Below are positions 53,675 to 63,800 of a stretch of DNA of 64,000 nucleotides, piece after piece (within the stretch, counting starts at the first letter, position 1; each line of letters begins with the position of its first letter). The notes beneath the pieces were generated by a model. The model had not been told where the DNA came from, made no database searches, and saw nothing but the letters and a program-made list of their open reading frames with translations. Source of the stretch: an uncultured Bacteroidales bacterium (lineage in GTDB: Bacteria > Bacteroidota > Bacteroidia > Bacteroidales > Paludibacteraceae). Location: contig CAMKDV010000010.1 of NCBI GenBank assembly GCA_946411385.1, positions 62,001-126,000 on the forward strand. Direction: 5' to 3'. The position numbers were made by a program, and so were the translations under genes.

Positions 53675-54461
53675 ATTTTGTTAGTCGGTCGATTTTCGCT
53701 TCCAGTTCCTTTAGTTTGAGTAGGACGGCATCGTTGTTGTCGCTGACCATGGCATCGACAAAGATCGAGTTGACAATCGACATGCCTATCATGCCCAGCA
53801 TAACCAATATGCCTACAAAATAGACGCGCACCAGAACGACCAGTGCGGGCGAGAGGCCCTGCGTGATGGCATTGGGTATCTCATACCAGCCCTCAATGGT
53901 ACATATCTGGAATACGGAGTACATCGCTATGAGCGGATTGCCGAAATACTGAGGTGCCACATCCTTGAACAGCGCACAATTGATGAGCGAGAAGATCAGG
54001 ATGAGGATAAACAATCCGCAGAAGATCGACAGCGACTGACGGAAAGCAAGCTTCACGTGGCGCATGATCGTTCCGAAATCTGGGAAGAAATGGAACACCC
54101 GGAAGAAACGGAACACACGCAACATTCGGAATACAAGCAGGAAGCTGACGTTGAAAATCAGATCGGGGAACATATATTCCAACAGCGATGGCAGGGATAT
54201 GATCACCAGGATGCCGTCCATCCTGTTCCAGCCCGACGACCAGTACTTGCGTGCACCCCACTCCCTATGCTTTACAATCATCTCGCACAGGAAGAAAAGG
54301 GTACATACCAGGTCGATGGCATTGATGAAGGTATTGCTGATGCCCGACTCCTGCAAGAAGATGACCACCGCATTCACGGCTATCACGGCCATCACAAAAT
54401 GGTCGTTCAGGAATAGCCGTTTCAGCGAGCGTTTACCCATATTGCGTCCTTTCTTGCCCAT
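53673..54461 (-). CDS. Voltage-gated cation channel, single-domain bacterial type
   Basis: A 262-residue inner-membrane channel of the six-helix Ion_trans family (NaChBac-like), expected to form tetramers. S1 is near 22-38 and S2 near 47-65. S4 carries arginines at every third position (Arg112, 115, 118, 121 in FRMLRVFRFFRVF). S5 is near 143-165. The pore helix and filter are FQICTIEGWYEIP (Thr188-Trp192), and S6 is near 205-235. A C-terminal coiled coil (VLLKLKELEAKIDRL) follows. The filter TIEGW has Gly where sodium channels have Ser (TLESW), which points to possible calcium selectivity. It is the last gene of an operon with a giant secreted protein, 15 bp after the small tail-anchored protein. 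Confidence 0.88.
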   Translation of the reverse strand: MGKKGRNMGKRSLKRLFLNDHFVMAVIAVNAVVIFLQESGISNTFINAIDLVCTLFFLCEMIVKHREWGARKYWSSGWNRMDGILVIISLPSLLEYMFPDLIFNVSFLLVFRMLRVFRFFRVFHFFPDFGTIMRHVKLAFRQSLSIFCGLFILILIFSLINCALFKDVAPQYFGNPLIAMYSVFQICTIEGWYEIPNAITQGLSPALVVLVRVYFVGILVMLGMIGMSIVNSIFVDAMVSDNNDAVLLKLKELEAKIDRLTK

Positions 54462-54476
54462 CGCGAATCTTCTGTA

Positions 54477-54890
54477 TTACGCACAAGCCGATTTTCTCCT
54501 GCGCCACAGGATAAGCAGTGCAACGTACAAGCTTGCCATGACAAGCAAGATCAGCGGCTCGCCTACCGGCGTAGGATTGGTAACCTGACCGATAGGGTTG
54601 TCGGTAGGTATGCCGAACGGATCATCAAGTCCCCAGCTATCCCATGGCGTTGATTCCGACTTACGAGGTCCGCGAGTAGGTGCATTCCGTTCGGAAGTAT
54701 AGCCTGTACTGCCTACTATAGGCGAGTACGAGGAAGTAGACTTGAAACTGAATGAGGTATTCACATCCTCACTCATCGTAGGCGTAGTGCTCCACGCAGC
54801 AGGCTGCGCAACCTGTGCGTAGGAGGTAGCGGTGGCAAGCATAAGCCAGACCGCCATAAGCCATGTATATTTATTAAACAGTTTAGTCAT
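54477..54890 (-). CDS. Small exported protein with C-terminal anchor-like signal
   Basis: A 137-residue protein of unknown function. Residues 1-25 are a signal peptide (cleavage at SYA-QVA). The middle (about 26-105) is Ser/Thr/Pro-rich and disordered in appearance, with an Arg/Pro patch APTRGPRKSE. The end is tripartite: TPVGEP (107-112), a hydrophobic helix (113-129) and RRRK (130-133). That layout resembles C-terminal sorting signals such as PEP-CTERM or LPXTG, although the motif differs. It starts 5 bp after the giant gene and ends 15 bp before the channel gene. I recall similar small proteins beside large secreted proteins in Bacteroidales, without known role. Confidence 0.7.
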   Translation of the reverse strand: MTKLFNKYTWLMAVWLMLATATSYAQVAQPAAWSTTPTMSEDVNTSFSFKSTSSYSPIVGSTGYTSERNAPTRGPRKSESTPWDSWGLDDPFGIPTDNPIGQVTNPTPVGEPLILLVMASLYVALLILWRRRKSACA

Positions 54891-54895
54891 AATTA

Positions 54896-57800
54896 TTATC
54901 TCAATTTTTGTCCGAACATACTATAGACATGACCATTGCGCAAGATGAATACATGTCCGTTTTTGAGGATTTTGGTCACCTGTGTCTCGTTGTTGACAGA
55001 GGGATTGATTACCTCAGTAGTCGGGTTAGACGGATCGCCCGGTGAATAGCCATAGCGGCGTATATAGTAGCGCTGCTCATTGCTTTGCTCGGGAGTTTCA
55101 ATATCCAGATAGCTACCGTCGCGGATGAGCCGTTCGGTGTCGGTAAGTGCATCGTATAGCACCAGCGGACCTTCTATCGTATTCACGCCCGTGAACCACA
55201 AGCGGGTGGTAGGCGCGTACGGCAAACTGGTCATGAGGAACGAAATCGGCACGTTCACAATCTCATCGCGCAGGTCAATACTCAATCCGTAACCGGCTTC
55301 CGAAGCATAGATGTTGAACGGCGTAGCCGGTGCATTCGTGGTCGAGTAGTGATCGATATTGATAGTAGTCAATACCACATCCTCGCCCTCGCGTATATCG
55401 GCGTGATAACCTTGTCCAAGCATCAAACGCGATGTGCAACGATTAGAAACGGGATTGATGGCTGTGATGGTCATTATGCCTTTGCTCAGTCCCATATCCA
55501 TGTTACGTTGAGGTGCGCCTTCGGGGCGAACAACCTGATTCACTTGTGTGATTATTCGATTTGCATTGAGCGTCAGCGAAATCGAGGAGCCTGTTGCCTT
55601 GGCCTTTATCACCATTGCGTGCATCGGAGGCAGATAGCGATTCTGGTTAGTGATGACATCTTCGCCAGACGCAGCTTCGATTGCAGGCGTAAACACACCG
55701 GTATTATCTATATACTTAATCTCATTGGCGAGTTTGGAACTATTGTCCGCAATGAATCCCCAAATATCGATGTAGCCCATAGTGGGGTTACCGAATACGT
55801 AGGAAACGGATTCCGCGCCTTTGGTAATCAGATAGTTCTTGGTATCTCCATCGGGATGGAACGCCAGTTTGCCTGCTTTGCCTTCACCGCCGGAGAGGGT
55901 ATTACGCAAGGCTCTGAGGTTATTGACATACAAGTCAGGAACCTTATCGCCGCTCGCTGTGTAATAGTAGTAAATATCATCGTTCTTAGGCAAGCGCACA
56001 TTGGCATCCCTTAACGCCTTGGTATAGGTAAAGATTGCCCATCCCTGTGCTACCGGCAAGGAGTCGTTCAATCCGTTGGCTACTTTCGACCAGTCGGCGT
56101 TAGCGGTATAGGTAGAGTCCTTATCCTGGTCTTTATTACCAATATATTTATATTCCCTACTAAAGAGCGAGAGCCAGAACGATGCATTGCCGGTCGTGTA
56201 GTTTCGGCCATCGGCATCGAACTCACCTACCTCCCACGGGGATTTCTCCCAATTGAGTTCGGCATTCGACAGGAATATATCGCCGCTCAACAATCCGGTC
56301 ACCGGTGTCGAACGCAATGCCCATTTCATTTGCGGCGTAGTCATATCCACCACTACGCTGTCGTAGGTCAGACGTTGTTGCTGAGCTATGGCTGTACCCG
56401 GCATGAACCGCACAGAATTACACGTGTTGTATACAAAACCTACCGCTGAGGGATCACCTGCGGCTGTTAGTACAGGATAAGGCAGGCCGTCCGCCATAGC
56501 AGGTATCACCACATTCGTAGAGGCGAGCGGTGCATAGTGGGCGTTATCGTGAATGGCGGCATTCAATTGGTTGATGCCAATCCAGTTGTCGGGGTTGTTC
56601 CAACTATTGTTCTCCGCCGATTTCGGCTCCCAACGCAAGTAGTCAGGCACTACAGAGATAGTGAACGGTATATTTCCTACCGGACATCCGTCCACGTCAA
56701 CAAGCGCACCGGCACGTGTTTGCATGACGATATTGAACGTATAGTTGTATCCTCCGCGCATCGTATAGTTGTTGCTTGATGCAGGAGTAAGGACGATGTC
56801 ATCACCGGGTACATAGTATGGAGAAGACTCTATTGTCTTATCCGGCGTAAACGAGAGACTGTGTCCTCCCGTAAAGTAACGCGGATCATCGGTAGAGTAG
56901 AATTCAACGGAATGCACCGCACTCAGGGCATTGATCGTACTAATAGGTATAGTAATCGTGCCATTGGCAGCGGTAACACTCTTCATGAATACTACAGGTT
57001 GGCCGGGAGTAGATGGCCCATTGATAACCAACGGAGCAGCACTCTTGGGCAAAGTAGTAAGGCTGATTTGTATCGGGTTAGGACATACAGCCATCTCAAG
57101 ACTATGCGCAGCATCCCAGCCCGTACCTTCAACAGGCATTACCACATACTTCAGGGTTGTATTGGATTCGATAGAAGTAGTTATCGTCTGTTTATACAGC
57201 GTGAGGTAATTCTCGTTAACCAGATGCTTGATGATGGTATAGGCAGAACTATCGCTCTCAATTTCATCATCTTCAGGAAGACCGGCTTCTAAAACATCCA
57301 TTACAGAACTGCTTATTTCAGTAAAGCTCTTTGCAAATCGGTTACTGTTAGAGGCATCCTTACTGCGGAGAACATTTATGGACTTGACAATATCACTATA
57401 GGTATAGCCATACAACGCCAAGCTCTCGGCTGCGCGCGTCTCGCCATGGAGCAGCCAGTCGCATATACTCGTACCTGTCTGCTCAATCGGTGCAGAACCA
57501 TCCATGTTCAACATGCCTTTTGCCTTCATGCTGATATCCAACGGAACGTTCGGGCACAAGCGGGTAACCGTCATATTCTCATATTCGTTGCCTGCAACAT
57601 CCAACACCATCTGATTGCTTATATCCAGCACACTGGTCATTGCGCAGCTATAGTCAGGATTACGATTGGAGAGCTCCAGTGTTGTAAGCGCCATACGTAC
57701 AGTATAAATCGAATCGGGATTGACGTTCACCTTGTGTACAATATACAATACAGGGCGTATACTATCGTCAAGATTTTCAAAAATATAGCCTTGCCGGAAC

Positions 57801-60800
57801 GAATATACATCACCTAATTTCGATTTTTCAAATTTATCCACAAGATCTTCCACATTATCGAATATCAGCTCATCATCTACAGGCACATAGGTATGCGCCG
57901 GCATCTCGATAATTCCGTATTTCAATCGTTGCGGATCATCGCCATCTTCTATACGTTGGTTGATGTATCCGTCAACTGGTACAATGAATTTATAATACTT
58001 ACTATTTACACCTTTCTCTTCAATATTATAATATACATTAACCGTACTAGATCCGAACCCATCAAATCCTTGATAGTCAAGACGGATTACGGCGTGAGCT
58101 GCCGTTTCTGCCGATTCAGGATCCTTACATGTAGTATTTGCCTGATAGGCAATCATCGGCGACTTGGTAGCAAAGAAGCACATATCATCAATGACGAAGT
58201 CGTTACCATCCCAGTTAGATGCAACATTGAAGATACGTACGCGATATTTTTTATAATCTTTGTTCGATTGAATCGGGAAGAAGATCTGGCTCCATTTGTT
58301 GGAACGCTGGATTTCGCCCGTCATATACGAGGTAATATCTACCCATGTACTTCCGTCATCCGAACCTTGCACACTGAAGATGAAGTTCGGTTTGGAAGCT
58401 GTCGCAGTTGTCACGGTGCTGGGGTTACCCACATAGGCAGAGAAGTAAATCTTCTGACCTGTACACAATGTTGTATCGATACTAAGAGCTGCCACTTGTC
58501 CGGCAGACGACATACCGTCGCAATAGATCATGTAGCCGTTCTCAGCACCGCCATGCTGCTCCATTTCGCACCAATAGGTAAGATTACTAGGCCAATGCGA
58601 CTTGTTCGGGATGCGGTTGATAATAGCGTATTCACCTGAGTTCGGGAAGTCGGATTGTACGTGGTAGCGGTTTTGCGGCAGACCGGGTGCTAACGGGTAG
58701 CAATAGCCGTACGAGGCATCCGTCCACGGGAGAGGATGTGGGTATATGCGGTAATCGGGTCCGGGTTTGTCGTAGTCGAAGTTGAGACGCTCCAGCACTT
58801 CGTAACTCTGGTCGATTTCCTCATTGGTGATGATAGCCTTACCATTATTCTCTTCCAGCGGTCCGTACTTCGTCGGTCGGTGATAGATAATCTTATACCG
58901 GCAGATATTGAACCAGTAATCGCCGTCAGCACCATCTATTGTCAATGTTGCGCCTGCACCTGTACCTGAGAATACGGATTTCTTGCTACGCGCGCGCAAA
59001 CAATAGATTACTGAGTCTGTTTCTTTACCATTCGCTATTGTAAATGGCGGAACGCTCAAGAAATCGTCATCCTTGGTAACCTCATAATTACATTCGGTAT
59101 ATCTCTTATCGCCCGGGTTGTAGGTGTACCATTGGCAGGTAGCATCCCATCCTCCGCACCAGATCATCGTATCCTGCCTATCTACATCTCCATCCCAAAC
59201 ATCCCAGTTGTCATCACGCATATAGTAGCACAACAGCGACTCGGAGTGGGAGCCAGCACGCAAGTTCTCCAAGTTGTAGCGTTGCTCGGTGGTCAGCAGC
59301 AAACTGTTGCCTGCAGGTGCCATCATGACATGATCCTCCATATAACTCTCATCTTCATAGGTAGCAGCAACAGCGCTCTTATAACCCTCCATCTTAGCCG
59401 CCATCTCAGTCCATGGGTGCAGCTCAAATTTTTCGCGCAGGGAGAGTGTCGGCTCAATGATTTGCTGCTGTTGCGCCAATGCCTCCACATCCACGTTGTT
59501 AATCGAACTCATACTGAGCGGCAGATTGTCGTAATAGTTGCTGATGTCCGCCGCATAGGTGTAAGTGCGTTTACCGGTAAGCACGGTAGACTTCAGTCGC
59601 GGAGAATTGGCAGGCGGATTCTTTCTGATTTCCTTGCCATAATTTTGGGATGGGTAATGGAATACGGTGTACCGTCCCATCGTATTCGGAGCATCACCGA
59701 TCGTATTGAATGCAAACGTATACGCGGTACTACTGTTTGTAGGAGGATCTTGCCAATCAGCATCGGGTACATCTCTTCCCATTATGACGCCGCCCTCATT
59801 TACCTCTTGATACCAGCGCCACCATCCGTAGAAGTTACGTTCACGGATAGGCAGTTCCACATACTGATCGGGATAATAGTACAGAATACGCTTGTTCTCA
59901 TGTACCTGCTGTATACCATCGAGTTTCGGGTCACCTGAAGCACCTGAAGAGTGCACAAGTGTTTGGTTGTCGGCGTGTTCGTATATACTGGTCTGCGTCA
60001 CTCGCAATTGGAAGTTGACGAATTTCATCTTGCTGTCCACATATACGATGTACGCGAAGTACAAGTATGCATTTCGCGGAGCGCGGATACCGTTTTCTTT
60101 ACAACGGACAGTAATCGTGTTGGCTGTTTTGCCGCTTATCTCGCACCACGTTGGTGTACCACCACTTTCGTCAATCAATCGGATCTCCGTCATATTTATG
60201 TTACTAAGATCCATCCCGCTCCATGCATGACCACCACCGGAGCCTTCGGCAGTCATATCGGTGGACGTAGCGGCACTAACGTCTACTATCTGATTATCTA
60301 TATTCAAAATCTGTGAGCCTTCCTTGTAGACTGTATGCAGCGTAAAGGTATGTGTAGCCCCCATGTCGGTAGCGGAGAATACATGGCTATATTCGTCCCT
60401 GTCAGGAGTACATGACAACGAATCATACTCCACTACATGATAGGTCTTACGAATCATCGGGATCTTGAGGTGAGCGTCTTCGATGCTCTTGAAATCCTTC
60501 CAAGTATTCGTAAACCCGTAGGTAGGAGCACCTGGCAGGAATTTGACCTTGAAATCGAAGGTGTCGACTATATCCACATACGGTCCCGTTTCTAACGGAT
60601 AGCGAACATGCTTCGGACTTGTTACGCTGTCTGTTTTCGGCCCGATTTTGGTTTGCATTTTGGATTCGTCAATTAAGCCTTTTATTTCCAATCCGCTATA
60701 TCTGGATTTTGAAGCATCCTCCTTATCAATGAATCGCGCATCGGGAATCAGGCTGTACTCATAATCCACGTACCATGGGTCAGTTTTCAGTGTACCGATG

Positions 60801-63800
60801 TTTTCCTCATCTTTGCGAGCAAGGTAGGTGAGCGTGTTATTAAGCAACATCGAATACTGGTAGAATGCCTTGTACTTTGTTGTAATTGTTGCCGTTGTCG
60901 AGCTATTGTACCGGAACTCCGCACTGTTCTGGCTGGGGTATGTGCCTTTCTCGTAGATATTGAACTCTTTCTTGAGATAGCCCCATGAGAAGACTGTGGC
61001 TTCCTCTTCCGTAACGGTATCGGTATTATCCAAATACAATTCCGGAGTAGCGGGAGAGCCTGTCACCCTGAACATCAGCCATCCTTTATCTGCGAAATAT
61101 ATGCGCACATGCTCCTCATAGTTGGCATTGTCGTTGACATAAGTATCGACATAACGATACGTCAAAGTGGCAGTATCTGCGCTTGCCGTTGGTACCGTTC
61201 CCGGAGTACTTCCGGAAATGCGGAAACTCCTGCCTACGCCATAGTCGGTTGTGAGCAACAGCTGATCAGTCTGTACGGCAGGATTAGGGGTATATCTGAA
61301 CTTCCACGGCGTGATATATTGGTTGTCATCATTATCCGCATTCTTTGAGCCCACCAGCAATTCTGTCTTGGTTCCTTGCTTGTACAATCGTGAGTCGGTT
61401 TTTGTAAACGTGCGGTAGGTGAGTCCGTTTCCTTCGGAACTTGCCACAATGAAGTAACGTGTAGTACCGTCTACTACCGACCAGATCAACTCATCTGCCG
61501 CCAACGAGGCTTGCACAAGAGGCACGTAAATGTCATCAATATCATATGCCGAGCCATTGTAATTAATTGATGAGATGACCAAGGTATCGCGGTTCGCCAT
61601 CTCGTTGTTCTGCACTTTGGTTTTCAGCGTGACATGCTGATATAGTGCACCGGTCACATCAAAATAGCTTCCTTTTAACGAACAGCCGCCTACAATCATT
61701 CCCAATTTAGTATCCGTCACCTCCGTAGAATCAGTAATTACCTCTCCTACTTTTACCCCTTTGAGATCCAGCAGCGGATAGACGGTATATTCCCAAAGCT
61801 TGAAGTTCAGATCTTGCGACTGATCTTTCAAGGGCGAGAATGTGTAACTTGCATTCTCCGGCTTAAGCTTCAATCGAGTACTTGCGGCGCCATAATGATA
61901 GGTTTTTGTGCGGACGATGATATCACGATAGCGTGAACCGTCAGCGGCTACATGCAGTCCCGGGGAACCGGTCTTCCAGCGTCCGTAATAGGCTTTGACT
62001 TTGCTTGTACCTCTCGGTGTGAGGCGTACACGGATGGTGTCATAGATATCATCATATACCAGTTCCTCACCTACTCTAACCTTTATTTCTTTCGGGCTGG
62101 AGATGCCGCTGGTAAGAATCTGGCAGAAACCGTTGGATGTATTCCGTATGGATGGCCGGAATGCAGCAGTCAATGTATCCATTGAACCGCCTTCACGGCT
62201 ATCCTGTATGTACGTAAAGGACTGCGCCAGACGATAATCCAGCGACAGACGCAACTCGTCAGCCGTAGTTATTGTCTTGTCACTATTCGGGTGGAAATAG
62301 ACTATCTCATTTCCGACCATCATTTGCGCCAGCAGTTGTTTACCGATAAGTTTGGACCATATCTGCTGCTCAGTCGTCTGATTCTCATGATAGCCGAACG
62401 TGATTTCGTCCACCCATTCAGCATCTTCATCAGTGGTATCGGGTAGAATGACATAATGGGCATCCACTACACCTATACCGGAAATCATGAAATTAGTTCC
62501 GTTCGCTATAATATCTCCGTCAAACTGATTATCTGTTGCGTTATACACGAGAGCAGAATCAGCGTATAATGTGGAGGGAGAATTGATAACAGCTCCGCCA
62601 CGAGGCAATCTAGTAGTATCGTTAACAACCGTGGTCAGATAATGGGAAGAAGAAATGATTGTACTATCTACACATGGATTGGAGGGCGTAGGCCATCCAT
62701 TGCTGGAGCGGAACAGACCCGCCCACGTGTTGTTTGCTAATATGGTATACGGGTTAGTATAATACAAACCGATATATACATCCTCTTGAGGATGGAATTT
62801 TTCATAGTACGTTAGCGAGTCTACATTGCCGTGCATAGTTTCATAACGAGGGTCGAGCACGTACTCTCCGGGCTCGCACTCTTTACATATTTCTTCTTTT
62901 CCTAATATTGTGTATGAACTGAGGTAATTCGGATCACTGTTTTCTGCATTCGCCATACCTTGCCACACGTGTGTCCAATCATCAAAATGTCGTGCTCTGG
63001 CATATCGAGGTGCCTCACCCGGCTGCGTCAAGAAATAGCGTTTGCCGTCTTCGTGTACAAACGAGATGGCAACGTTAATGATGCCTTCATATTTTGCTTG
63101 TGCATAGAGATGGAGCACACTCGGAACGGAACCGGAGTCAAGAGTAATCTCATCACCGGGATAATAAGAATCTCCGGTACCATCAGCGTTTGTGGTCCAT
63201 TTCGTAAATTTATAGCCGGCCAACAGACGGGGCTCTTGCACTATTACCGTTGCATCTTCTACTGATGCGTACTGGTTTGGGATATCCTCGCCGAAATGAC
63301 CGTTGTTGTCGTATTGGATATACTTGGTATTATCTATCAATACGAGTTCAAGACCGCCGTTGTAACTTAAAGCTTTAGCCGAGTTGTCGGTGTATATTCG
63401 TGCCCAGCCATATTGGTCTACCACAGTCGCTTCAGGATTGCCGTGTACCGGAATATCTAATCCGTTCACCATCTTACTCCAGCCCGTTATATCCAGTCCG
63501 GGGTCGGTTGTGCTGAAATCCTCGCCGGAGATCAGTGTCGCCTTAATCTGTAATTTGGTATCTTCGGCGGTGATATGCCACATCTGCTCCGTCGTCCACA
63601 CCGTATAATCTTCATTGGGGATTAGACGAACATTTAAGCCTGAATTGGTTTGCAGAAAATATCCTACCGGCAGGAAACTTACATCGAGGTTCTGTTCACA
63701 CGATGTGGTATCCACTTGCATTCGACCGTAAGCTCCTTTTGGCGCCATGAGTTTCGAAACGGTGTCCGCCGCAATATCCTTTTGCAATCCATACGGCCGC

